From assembly GCF_002077175.1 (NCBI RefSeq), contig NZ_CP014943.1, positions 4,278,001 through 4,342,000 on the forward strand: a stretch of 64,000 bases of DNA, read 5' to 3'. The notes below the pieces were generated by a model. The model was not told where the DNA came from, searched no databases, and was given only the letters and a program-made list of their open reading frames with translations. This DNA is from Colwellia sp. PAMC 21821. GTDB lineage: Bacteria > Pseudomonadota > Gammaproteobacteria > Enterobacterales > Alteromonadaceae. Positions 1 to 8,459 of this stretch are shown one piece after another. A program made the translations under genes and the position numbers. Every line of letters begins with the position of its first letter. The stretch's first letter is position 1.

Positions 1-338
1 CTGAGCAAGCGGTGATGTATATCACACCAAAATTAGGAAAGACTTTTGATCAAACCGCGAGTTATGACAAAAACATTCGTTTTATCAATAATAAAATCTC
101 TTCACATGGCGGTCGTATAGTTTGGGCTGACCGTGTAGACGGTTTATTGATCGAAGGTAATGAAATCACGCGTGATATTGATAAGCCTTCTCTTTACCCA
201 GACGCACCTGTTTTTGATTTAGTAAATAGTAAAAATGTAATAATCAAAAATAATAGTTACAAAGGTGAATATAAACAAGTAATTAAAGCTGATAAACAAT
301 CTAAAAAATCGTTAATTAATGATCATTCTATTAAGTAA
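1..338 (+). CDS. GH110-like beta-helix protein, C-terminal end (5' truncated by window)
   Basis: The reading frame is open from the left edge (codons begin at base 3), so only the last ~111 residues are present. They form right-handed beta-helix rungs with repeated N-x-I and NN turns. The stretch starting YDKNIRF aligns by eye with the C-terminus of the complete GH110 protein at 8460-10286 (YHKNITF): both share the pattern KNI-F--N-I, then VDGL, then N-I, P, YP, SKN and NN. I infer a second GH110 alpha-galactosidase that would trim terminal alpha-1,3-linked galactose. The catalytic region lies outside the window, so activity cannot be judged. It is followed 40 bases later by a sulfatase gene on the same strand. 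Other beta-helix enzymes remain possible. Confidence 0.6.
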   Translation, partial: EQAVMYITPKLGKTFDQTASYDKNIRFINNKISSHGGRIVWADRVDGLLIEGNEITRDIDKPSLYPDAPVFDLVNSKNVIIKNNSYKGEYKQVIKADKQSKKSLINDHSIK

Positions 339-378
339 TAGTCATTAATCGGTGAGGGTGAGGGTGAGGAATATAACC

Positions 379-1809
379 ATGATTAAATTAGCAACAAGTT
401 TAAGTGTAACATTATCTTTAATAGCCACTATAGGTTGTGCAGACGTTAGTAAAAATAAAACGGCAAGCACGGTAGTAAACGCAGCAAAAAAAACAGTAAA
501 TGAGCCAAATAAAAAGCCCAATATTGTGTTGTTTTTTGTTGATGATATGGGCTGGGCATCTCGTACAAGTAAAAATAGTCATTACGAAACACCTAATATA
601 GAAAAGCTGGCAGGCGATGGTGTCGATTTTAATAGTATGTATATACCAACACCTACCTGTAGTCCAAGTCGGGCAACGTTAGTGACAGGGCAGCATCCAG
701 CCAGAATAAAAATGGTAAGGCATATACCGCATAAACCGCAATATGGCTTTGATGAATATGGCCGCACTGAACAACGCTTTCATTATTGGGAAAAAGATCC
801 CGCAAAGGTGCCTAGTGTTAATTGGCTAGATACTGAATATACGACTTATGCAGAAGCCTTAAAAGAGCAAGGTTATTATAATATGTTTGTCGGTAAATGG
901 CATTTAGGTCATGAAGGGTATTTACCAACAGATCAAGGTTTTGATCAGCAACGCGGTACAACAAATTGGGGTCACCCTAAAAGTTATTATGCACCATTTT
1001 TTAAAAATAGTGATGTTTATAAAGACGTTAAAGAAGGCTACTTAACTGATAAATTAACTGATGATGCCGTTGAGTTTATTGAAGAGTTTGATCAAGATAA
1101 GCCTTTTATGTTGTCTATGTGGTATTACGGTATACACAGTCCTTTGCAGGGCAGAAAGGATTTATATGAACATTATAAACAAAAAGGTCTTTCTGATAAG
1201 GAAGCACATCATGCCGCTTTAGTGGGGGGTGTTGATGAATCTATTGGTCGAATTAGACAAGCACTTTCAGATAAAAATATTGATAAGAACACCATTGTTA
1301 TCTTTTTATCTGATCAAGGGGGCTTGTTAGACAATGCACCTTTACAGGGTGGGAAAAAAATCGATACCTTATTTGAAGGCGGCGCTAGAGTACCTTTCAT
1401 TGTAAGTTGGCCTGGCGTAACACAAGCTGGAAAAACCAATGATAGCGTTGTTCAATCAACTGACTTGTTTCCGACCTTAATCGAAATTAGCGGCGGTAAT
1501 GTTGAAAAATACCAAAACCTTGATGGTATTTCTCTTGTTGAGACAATCAAGAATAACTCAAAACTAACACGTACTGAACCTATCTATGGTTATCGTGCAT
1601 ATGAAGATTTATATGCATCTGTGCGTGAAGGCGATTGGAAGTTACTTGCCTATCGAAGTGGTAAATTAAAGCTTTTTAATATTGAAAATGATATGTCAGA
1701 GAAAGTTGATTTAGCCACTGAAAATCCAATCATTGTCACAAAACTTAAAGCTAAGCTTGTGAATTGGGAAAAAGAAATGGAAGTTGAGCAGTATTCTGGT
1801 GTGCAATAA
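379..1809 (+). CDS. S1-family sulfatase, lipoprotein
   Basis: Formylglycine-dependent sulfatase of 476 residues, expected to hydrolyse a sulfate ester on a carrageenan oligosaccharide. The motif C94-S-P-S-R98, followed by ATLVTG, is the site converted to formylglycine. VDDMGW (residues 54-59) supplies metal-binding aspartates, GKWHLG is the usual substrate and sulfate pocket, and SDQGG carries the later metal ligand. I chose ATG 379 because GAGGA lies just upstream and because it gives a signal peptide ending ATIGC at Cys20, suggesting a lipoprotein; a GTG at 352 would add nine arginine-rich residues with no benefit. It is first in a same-strand series with two further sulfatases. The exact S1 subfamily and sulfate position cannot be read from sequence alone. 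Confidence 0.9.
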   Translation: MIKLATSLSVTLSLIATIGCADVSKNKTASTVVNAAKKTVNEPNKKPNIVLFFVDDMGWASRTSKNSHYETPNIEKLAGDGVDFNSMYIPTPTCSPSRATLVTGQHPARIKMVRHIPHKPQYGFDEYGRTEQRFHYWEKDPAKVPSVNWLDTEYTTYAEALKEQGYYNMFVGKWHLGHEGYLPTDQGFDQQRGTTNWGHPKSYYAPFFKNSDVYKDVKEGYLTDKLTDDAVEFIEEFDQDKPFMLSMWYYGIHSPLQGRKDLYEHYKQKGLSDKEAHHAALVGGVDESIGRIRQALSDKNIDKNTIVIFLSDQGGLLDNAPLQGGKKIDTLFEGGARVPFIVSWPGVTQAGKTNDSVVQSTDLFPTLIEISGGNVEKYQNLDGISLVETIKNNSKLTRTEPIYGYRAYEDLYASVREGDWKLLAYRSGKLKLFNIENDMSEKVDLATENPIIVTKLKAKLVNWEKEMEVEQYSGVQ

Positions 1810-1831
1810 CTAAAGTTAACTGTCGTTTGTT

Positions 1832-1875
1832 ATCGACTTAATTAAAGGTTAAGTCGATGTAAACATTATTTTTTA
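1832..1875 (+). terminator. Hairpin between sulfatase genes
   Basis: Perfect 10-bp arms ATCGACTTAA (1832-1841) and TTAAGTCGAT (1849-1858) enclose a 7-base loop. A T-rich stretch follows from about 1867, with a gap of several bases, so this may be a weak terminator or a 3'-end stabilising hairpin within the operon. Confidence 0.45.
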
Positions 1876-1903
1876 TTAACCGTAAAGGTTGATTGAAAAA
1901 GCT

Positions 1904-3841
1904 ATGAGTGTTTGTATGTTTAAAAAATTTAGTATGATATTGATTTTATGTTCAGCAGGAACAAATTTTGTTTTTGCAGCTAATACCGATAAAGTTGATG
2001 TTACTAACGTTGAGAAAAAGCCAAACTTTTTATGGCTAATATCGGAAGATAATTCCAAGCACTTTTTAAAGCTTTATAATGAGCATGGTGCAGCAATGCC
2101 TAATGTTGAAAAGTTAGCCCAGCATGGACTTATTTTCGATAACGCTTTATCTAATGCCCCGGTTTGTTCAACAGCAAGAACCACCTTAGCAACAGGCGCT
2201 TATGGGCCTAGAATAGGTACGCAATTTCATCGTCCAGCACAAAAGGTAAACTTACCCCAAGGGCTAACGGTATTTAGCACTCAGTTAAAAAATGCGGGCT
2301 ATTACACAACGAATAATGCAAAGCTTGATTATAATTTTATTGAAGATAGTAAAGAGTGGGATGAGTCTTCAAAAAAAGCACAATGGCAGAATCGCAAACC
2401 TAACCAACCATTTTTCCATATGCAAACATGGAAGGATACGCATGAACATAAATTACATTTTCCGTTAACCGACCTAGAGACTGTTGCAACAAAACACGAT
2501 CCAAATTCAGTTGAATTATTTCCAATTTACCCTAATACCGAATTATTTCGCTACACTCAAGCCCGCTACTTAGATGCGCATCAAATTGTTGATAAGAAAA
2601 TTGGTGAGGTTATGGCTAAACTTGAGCAGGAAGGCGAGCTTGAAAATACCTTTGTTTTCTATTTTGGTGACCACGGCGGTGTAATGCCAGCAAGTAAAGG
2701 ATATATATATGAACGTGGCCTTTCAGTACCGTTAGTCGTGCGCATTCCAAAAAACTTTCAGCATTTGGTTGCTCAAGATATGCAAAATGTCAGTAATAAG
2801 CGTGTTTCGGGTATCGTAAATTTTATCGATTTTGGACCAACCTTACTAAAACTTGCGGGTTTAAATAAAGCAACGCAGCATGATGGTAGCGCCTTTATAG
2901 GCAAAAATATTAGTTTAGCGAGTGTTAACAAAAGAGACACCAGTTTTAGTTATGAAGACCGTATGGATGAAAAATATGACTTTGTTCGCGCTATTCGTGT
3001 AGGTAAGTTTAAATACGTTCGTCGTTATTTACCGCATTATCCTGATGCACTCTTTAGTGAATATCGCTACAAACAAGCAGCGGCATTAGAATGGAAAGAC
3101 TTATATCGCCAAGGTAAACTTAATGCTAACCAGTCAGCATTTTATGAACCTAAAAGTGCTGAACAGTTATTTAATATTGAAACTGATCCCCATGAGATGA
3201 ACAACCTTGCCAATGAACCTGCTTATAAAAATACACTTGTCTCTTTACGTACAAAATTGAACGTGCAATTAAAATCAATGCCAGATTTAAGTTTTTACCC
3301 TGAGTCTTTCTTAGCAAAAGAAGCCTTTAATGATACGGAAACTTTTGGTCATGATAACAAATCTCAGATCAGCGAATTGATTGATATTGCAAATATGCAG
3401 TATCAGCCGGTAAGTGAGTCAAAAAAAGAATTAACTACCTTACTTAATTCAAAGAATGAATGGAAACGCTATTGGGTATTAATGGTTTTAACATCTTATG
3501 GTGAGCAGGCCGCAATGTTTATACCCGATATTAAAGCATTATATAAATCTGAATTAAACCTGCTTAACAAAGCTAAAGCAATTGAGTTTCTTACACTATT
3601 TAATGAAATTGACACCGTTAAAGCTTTGACTGCAATTATCAATCAGAGCCAATCCGATATTGAAACTTTAGAGATATTAAATAGTGCTAATTATTTACAC
3701 GACATGTTTTCTCTACAGTTTAATCCGCCAGAGAACACTACAGCAGATGCGGCAAAACAAAACCCTTGGATGAAACGATGGTTATCATCTCGTTGGAATC
3801 ATTTACAAAGCGATAGTTTTCTTACGCCTTACTCAAAATAG
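1904..3841 (+). CDS. S1-family sulfatase with unusual CSTAR site and helical C-terminal extension
   Basis: A sulfatase-fold protein of about 645 residues, roughly 150 longer than its neighbours. The modification site reads C88-S-T-A-R92, with Thr where proline or alanine is usual, followed by TTLATG. The metal motif is SEDN rather than DD, and GDHGG is conserved near residue 255. The sulfatase domain ends near residue 470. The rest contains helical segments (ERKRYWVL-like and KAIEFLTL-like) resembling HEAT repeats. An N-terminal signal peptide ends near FVFAA. The start is uncertain: TTG 1889, ATG 1904 and ATG 1916 are in frame and none has an ideal ribosome site; ATG 1916 gives the neatest signal peptide. 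Substrate unknown; context suggests a sulfated galactan. Confidence 0.85.
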   Translation: MSVCMFKKFSMILILCSAGTNFVFAANTDKVDVTNVEKKPNFLWLISEDNSKHFLKLYNEHGAAMPNVEKLAQHGLIFDNALSNAPVCSTARTTLATGAYGPRIGTQFHRPAQKVNLPQGLTVFSTQLKNAGYYTTNNAKLDYNFIEDSKEWDESSKKAQWQNRKPNQPFFHMQTWKDTHEHKLHFPLTDLETVATKHDPNSVELFPIYPNTELFRYTQARYLDAHQIVDKKIGEVMAKLEQEGELENTFVFYFGDHGGVMPASKGYIYERGLSVPLVVRIPKNFQHLVAQDMQNVSNKRVSGIVNFIDFGPTLLKLAGLNKATQHDGSAFIGKNISLASVNKRDTSFSYEDRMDEKYDFVRAIRVGKFKYVRRYLPHYPDALFSEYRYKQAAALEWKDLYRQGKLNANQSAFYEPKSAEQLFNIETDPHEMNNLANEPAYKNTLVSLRTKLNVQLKSMPDLSFYPESFLAKEAFNDTETFGHDNKSQISELIDIANMQYQPVSESKKELTTLLNSKNEWKRYWVLMVLTSYGEQAAMFIPDIKALYKSELNLLNKAKAIEFLTLFNEIDTVKALTAIINQSQSDIETLEILNSANYLHDMFSLQFNPPENTTADAAKQNPWMKRWLSSRWNHLQSDSFLTPYSK

Positions 3842-3870
3842 TTAGTTTTATGTTGTCGATAAACTTAATA

Positions 3871-3946
3871 GGCAATTTTAGTTAAATATAAAAATACATA
3901 GTTATCATTGTATTATTTATAACTTTTATATTTGAATTGCCTTTTA
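3871..3946 (+). terminator. Long bulged hairpin after sulfatase
   Basis: GGCAATT (3871-3877) and AAATATAAAA (3884-3893) pair with TTTTATATTT (3924-3933) and AATTGCC (3935-3941), giving a 17-bp stem with an internal bulge and a 30-base loop, followed by TTTT. It sits 30 bases after the stop codon. Confidence 0.55.
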
Positions 3947-4015
3947 TAGATTTTTATGTGATATTTGGGTTTAGCGTTAAACCTTATTTTTTGATTGTAC
4001 TTTGGAGTGTTAAAG

Positions 4016-5566
4016 GTGAGAAAAAACAAATTATATTTGTCGGGAATATGTTTTTCATTATTAGGGCTGTTAGCTTGTAGTGAACAAGTAACAACTGAGC
4101 CGACTAAAGAAGCAACAGCAAATATTCAAAAGCCGAATGTTGTGATTTTTTATGTTGATGATCTGGGCTATGGTGATTTATCAAGTTATGGGGCTACCAG
4201 TGTTTCAACACCTAATATTGATGCCTTAGCACAAGATGGTATTCGCTTTACTGATGCACATAGTTCTGCATCTACCTGCACGCCTTCACGTTTTTCATTG
4301 TTAACTGGAAGATATGCTTTTCGCAATAAAGCCGCTATTTTGCCGGGTGATGCACCATTAATTATTGATCATACAAAACCCACGCTCCCAAAAGTGTTTA
4401 AAGAGGCTGGGTATAAAACGGCCGTGGTGGGTAAATGGCATTTAGGGTTAGGTGATGGCTTCGTTGATTGGAATAAAGCGGTTAAGCCAGGTCCAATAGA
4501 GTTAGGTTTCGACTATAGCTTTCTACTACCAGCAACAGGGGACCGTGTACCTACCGTTTACTTAGAAAACCACCATGTAGTGGGATTAGATCCTAATGAC
4601 CCAATTAAAGTAAGTTATGCAGAAGATATTAGTGATCGACCGTTAGGCACAGAAGCACCTGAGTTATTGAAAATGGGTGCTGATCTACAACATAGCGCGA
4701 CCATTGTTAATGGAATTAGTCGAATAGGCTGGATGTCAGGTGGTAAAGCCGCTGAATGGGTTGATGAAGACTTCCCGTTTGTTTTTACTGATAAAGCGAA
4801 AACCTTTATGCAAGAAAGCAAAGATGAACCCTTTATGCTTTTCTTTCCGTTTTCAGATATTCACGTCCCTAGAGCGCCGAACAAAATGTTTGTTGGCAAA
4901 ACTAGTATGGGTCGCCGTGGTGATGCCATTGTACAAATGGACTGGATGACAGGGCAGATTGTAGATGAGTTAAAAAAACTTGGCTTATATGAAAACACGC
5001 TCATTATTTTTTCAAGTGATAACGGCCCAGTGCTCGATGATGGCTATGATGATGCTGCAGTAGAAATGCTAGGTGATCATGATCCTTCAGGAGCTTTTAG
5101 AGGCGGAAAATACAGTGCCTATGAAGCAGGTACACGTGTACCTATGATTGTTACTTACCCAAATGGAATAAAAGTTAATGGCGATAGTGATGCGTTAGTC
5201 AGTCAAATTGATTTCTATCGCTCATTAGCTACCTTGGTTGGTGTTGACGTTCCTTCAACCGAAGCCATTGATAGCCAAGATATTTTACCTGCACTATTAA
5301 ATGTTGATGGCGAAGGCCGAAGCGTTATGTTGGAAGAGTCATTTACTTTGTCACTTCGTGAAAACAACTGGAAATATATTGCACCATTCTCTGGTGAAAC
5401 ACCGGACTGGTTGTCTAATAAGACCGTAGAAAATGGTTTATCTAGCGAAGCGCAATTGTTTGACTTATCAAAGGATTTAAAAGAACAGCATAATGTTATT
5501 GCGCAATATCCTGACATCGCAACACGCTTAGCAGCCACGCTGACCAACATTATTAATAAAGAATAA
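4016..5566 (+). CDS. S1-family sulfatase (arylsulfatase A-like), lipoprotein
   Basis: A 516-residue sulfatase. YVDDLGYGDL (residues 46-55) gives the first metal ligands, C88-T-P-S-R92 with FSLLTGR is the canonical formylglycine site, GKWHLG follows, and SSDNGP provides the later Asp-Asn metal pair. I chose GTG 4016 because GGAG at 4004-4007 is eight bases upstream and translation then begins RKNKLYLSG and runs into a perfect lipobox, LLAC21. TTG 3995 and GTG 4007 are also in frame but poorly placed. It is probably anchored on the outer membrane or in the periplasm. A hairpin precedes it, so it may have its own promoter. It is expected to remove sulfate from a galactan fragment; regiospecificity is unknown. 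Confidence 0.9.
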   Translation: MRKNKLYLSGICFSLLGLLACSEQVTTEPTKEATANIQKPNVVIFYVDDLGYGDLSSYGATSVSTPNIDALAQDGIRFTDAHSSASTCTPSRFSLLTGRYAFRNKAAILPGDAPLIIDHTKPTLPKVFKEAGYKTAVVGKWHLGLGDGFVDWNKAVKPGPIELGFDYSFLLPATGDRVPTVYLENHHVVGLDPNDPIKVSYAEDISDRPLGTEAPELLKMGADLQHSATIVNGISRIGWMSGGKAAEWVDEDFPFVFTDKAKTFMQESKDEPFMLFFPFSDIHVPRAPNKMFVGKTSMGRRGDAIVQMDWMTGQIVDELKKLGLYENTLIIFSSDNGPVLDDGYDDAAVEMLGDHDPSGAFRGGKYSAYEAGTRVPMIVTYPNGIKVNGDSDALVSQIDFYRSLATLVGVDVPSTEAIDSQDILPALLNVDGEGRSVMLEESFTLSLRENNWKYIAPFSGETPDWLSNKTVENGLSSEAQLFDLSKDLKEQHNVIAQYPDIATRLAATLTNIINKE

Positions 5567-5669
5567 GTTATTTGATAGCTATTAGTCTAATCACTAACAC
5601 GATGATGGTTAAGGCTATAACAGCAATTAGCACTAGCTCTCTCAATTAAAAATTATAGGAGTGTTTAAT

Positions 5670-6854
5670 TTGAAATTACATAAAATTTGCAGTATCAAAT
5701 TAATCACTTTTATTTTTTTATTGCTGAGCTTTTTTGTCTTTAGTTATGAAGCGAAAGCAAATGTCAGTATTGATAGTGAAGAGTATGGTGAACTGAGCAA
5801 TGGTAACAAAGTTGATTTGTATACATTAAAGGCCGGTAGTATCACCGTTAAAGTGATTAACTATGGCGGGATCATCACCGAGATTTTGGTTCCAGATAAG
5901 CAAGGTAAATTAGCGGATGTTGTGCTTGGTTTTGATAATTTAGCTGATTATGAAACTAAAAATCGTTATTTTGGTGCCATTGTTGGTCGTTTTGCTAATC
6001 GTCTTCGCGATGGAAATATCAGTATTTCGGGTATAAAACATCAGCTTTCTCTTAATCGACCGCCTCATCAAATACATGGAGGCAATAAAGGCTTTGATAA
6101 AGTCTTGTGGAATGCAAAAACTCAACAAAATGATGATAGTGCTAGCTTAACATTAAGTTATTTAAGCCCTGATGGAGAAGAAGGTTACCCAGGGAATTTA
6201 CTTGTTCATGTTCGTTATACGGTTAATCAACAAAATGAATTAGTCATAAATTATAAAGCCAATACAGATAAAAAAACGGTTATAAACTTAACACAACACA
6301 GTTATTTTAATTTAGCTGCTAAAAAGAATAACAATGTATTAAAACATGATTTAATCGTACATGCCGATTCATATTTACCACTGGCAAACGATGGATTTCC
6401 TACAGGGGAAATTAAATCTGTTGCTAATACACCGTTTGACTTTAGAAAAGCTAAAGCCATTGCAAAAGATATTAATAAAAATCATACGCAATTAGAAATT
6501 GCGCAGGGTTATGACCATTATTGGTTAATAGATAAAAGCATGATTAAAATAAGGAAGCATGAATATCATGCTATAAAATCTTCACTTAATTTAGTCGCCG
6601 AATTGTCAGAAAAACAATCTGGCCGGTCGTTGCAAGTGTGGTCAACAGAAGATGGTTTACAGATATACAGCGCAAATTATTTGAATGAAAATGTTATAGG
6701 GAAATATCAACAGGCTTACTCACCACAATATGGTATTTGTTTGGAAACAGGTCAGTTACCTAATTCGCCAGCCGAAGTTGAATTTCCAACCTATGTGTTA
6801 ACGCCAAATAGTACTTATACATCTACCACAGTTTATAAATTTTTAAGCCAATAA
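5670..6854 (+). CDS. galM: Exported aldose 1-epimerase (galactose mutarotase)
   Basis: Aldose 1-epimerase of 394 residues that interconverts alpha and beta anomers of galactose. Family features seen are NYGGII near the start of the domain, LTQHSYFNLA with the catalytic His, QGYDHYW, and ETGQLPNSP with the catalytic Glu near the C-terminus. Unlike the cytoplasmic E. coli enzyme, it begins with a hydrophobic signal peptide ending near EAKA, so it should act in the periplasm. AGGA at 5657-5660 touches the GTG at 5661, whereas TTG 5670 lies nine bases downstream, so I prefer TTG 5670. Its place between sulfatases suggests it prepares galactose released by exo-galactosidases. A terminator overlaps its stop codon. 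Confidence 0.88.
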   Translation: MKLHKICSIKLITFIFLLLSFFVFSYEAKANVSIDSEEYGELSNGNKVDLYTLKAGSITVKVINYGGIITEILVPDKQGKLADVVLGFDNLADYETKNRYFGAIVGRFANRLRDGNISISGIKHQLSLNRPPHQIHGGNKGFDKVLWNAKTQQNDDSASLTLSYLSPDGEEGYPGNLLVHVRYTVNQQNELVINYKANTDKKTVINLTQHSYFNLAAKKNNNVLKHDLIVHADSYLPLANDGFPTGEIKSVANTPFDFRKAKAIAKDINKNHTQLEIAQGYDHYWLIDKSMIKIRKHEYHAIKSSLNLVAELSEKQSGRSLQVWSTEDGLQIYSANYLNENVIGKYQQAYSPQYGICLETGQLPNSPAEVEFPTYVLTPNSTYTSTTVYKFLSQ

Positions 6855-6882
6855 ACCGTAACAACTTTGGGTTGGCTTTTTT
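6846..6882 (+). terminator. Intrinsic terminator overlapping the galM stop
   Basis: AGCCAA (6846-6851) pairs with TTGGCT (6872-6877) and is followed by a run of T. The stem begins inside the last codons of the epimerase gene. An inner ACC/GGT pairing can extend it. Confidence 0.65.
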
Positions 6883-6914
6883 AATTGAAAGTTGAAATTA
6901 AATAAGGTTAAAAA

Positions 6915-8387
6915 ATGAATTTTCACCATAAAGCAGTAATTTTATTAAGTACGCTGATATGTTGTTCTAGTGTCAGTGCTTTGGCTGCCAACCAAGACCA
7001 AATAAAAACAGCCCCTGACAAAGCGCCTAATATCGTTTTCTTTATTGCTGATGATCATGGCCGCGAAGCGCTAGGGGCATACGGTAACAATACCATCAGA
7101 ACACCTAATTTAGATCAGCTAGCTTCTGAAGGTTTATTGTTTGAAAATGCCTATGCAACAACAGCAAGTTGTAGTGCTAGTCGTTCTGTTATTTTAACGG
7201 GCTTGCACAACCATGCTAACGGCCAGTATGGGCATGACCATGGTATTCATCATTTTAGAACCTTTGATAAAATTAAAAGTTTGCCTGTTCGACTTGCTAA
7301 AGCAGGATATCGCACAGCTCGCGTGGGTAAATATCATGTAGGACCTGAAAAAGTTTATCATTTTGATGAAGTCTTAGAAGATTTCAAAGTATATAAGCCT
7401 GATGGTTCAAGAAATACGGTTGGCATGGCCTTAGCGTCACAAAGCTTTATTGCCAAAAAAGACAGTAAACCTTTTTTCTTATACTTAGCGACTAATGACC
7501 CGCATAGAAGCGGAAAAACCAATACGTTGGGCGATAACGTATTTGGTAATAAAAAAGATCTTGGTGAGGGAATGGCTAGGCTAAATTATGAGCCAAGCAA
7601 AGTTACCGTGCCGGATTACTTAAATGATACCCCAGCTACAAGACGCGAACTTGCAGAGCAATACGAGTCAATTTCACGTGTAGATAATACCATGGGTGTG
7701 CTGGTGCAGTCTTTAAAAGATGCAGGCGTTTATGACAATACCATAATTTTCTATTTTTCAGACAATGGCTCAGCCATGCCTGGCGCTAAAACAACCATTT
7801 ATGAGCCAGGTGTTAAATTGCCATTAATTGTTAAATTACCTAAGGCTTATGCGCAACGTGCAGGCGAAAAAGTCACTGAGCTTATTTCTTGGACTGACTT
7901 AACCCCAACAGCGCTAGACTTTGCCGATGCTGATTATGATAAAGCTGATTTTAATGGCCGTACATTTAAACCGGTATTAACAAACACGAATACGAAACAT
8001 GAAGACTGGAACACCATTTATGGCTCACACAGTTTTCATGAAATTACCATGTATTACCCAATGCGTATGATAAGAAGCGGTAAGTACAAATTGGTTTGGA
8101 ATATCGCTAGCGGTTTAGATTACCCGTTTGCTAATGACTTATACAAATCAAGTACATGGCAAAGTACGTTAAAGGCAAATATAAATGTTTTAGGTAGCAA
8201 AACTATCGACAATTTTATTCATCGTCCTGCTTTTGAATTATTTGATTTATCGGCTGACCCCAGTGAAAGTAAAAACTTAGCTGATGATCCTGACTACTTA
8301 GCGGTTAAAGAAAGTTTAATGGCCAAATTAATGCAATTTCAAAAAGAAACGAAAGACCCTTGGGTAGTAAAGTGGTTACACGAATAA
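6915..8387 (+). CDS. S1-family sulfatase with CSASR site
   Basis: A 490-residue sulfatase with a signal peptide ending near SALAA. FIADDHGRE (residues 43-51) gives the first metal ligands. The modification site is C86-S-A-S-R90 followed by SVILTG: alanine replaces the proline of the commonest motif, a form accepted in characterised sulfatases. GKYHVG replaces GKWHLG, and FSDNGS carries the later metal pair. These features resemble the heparan N-sulfatase-like branch of S1, but the carrageenan context argues for a sulfated galactose substrate. The start ATG has AAGG 10 bases upstream. It lies 32 bases after a terminator and 72 bases before the GH110 gene, so it probably starts a new transcript with GH110 and the GH150 candidate. 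Confidence 0.9.
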   Translation: MNFHHKAVILLSTLICCSSVSALAANQDQIKTAPDKAPNIVFFIADDHGREALGAYGNNTIRTPNLDQLASEGLLFENAYATTASCSASRSVILTGLHNHANGQYGHDHGIHHFRTFDKIKSLPVRLAKAGYRTARVGKYHVGPEKVYHFDEVLEDFKVYKPDGSRNTVGMALASQSFIAKKDSKPFFLYLATNDPHRSGKTNTLGDNVFGNKKDLGEGMARLNYEPSKVTVPDYLNDTPATRRELAEQYESISRVDNTMGVLVQSLKDAGVYDNTIIFYFSDNGSAMPGAKTTIYEPGVKLPLIVKLPKAYAQRAGEKVTELISWTDLTPTALDFADADYDKADFNGRTFKPVLTNTNTKHEDWNTIYGSHSFHEITMYYPMRMIRSGKYKLVWNIASGLDYPFANDLYKSSTWQSTLKANINVLGSKTIDNFIHRPAFELFDLSADPSESKNLADDPDYLAVKESLMAKLMQFQKETKDPWVVKWLHE

Positions 8388-8459
8388 GCCTGTAGTCGGA
8401 TTAAATGTACTAAATAATCTTTAATGATAAGAGCTAACAAGAGATAAGAGAAATACCTG

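Noticed and set aside
5215-5550. 111-codon open frame opposite a sulfatase
   Set aside because: A shadow of the sulfatase coding strand with no signal, motif or ribosome site.
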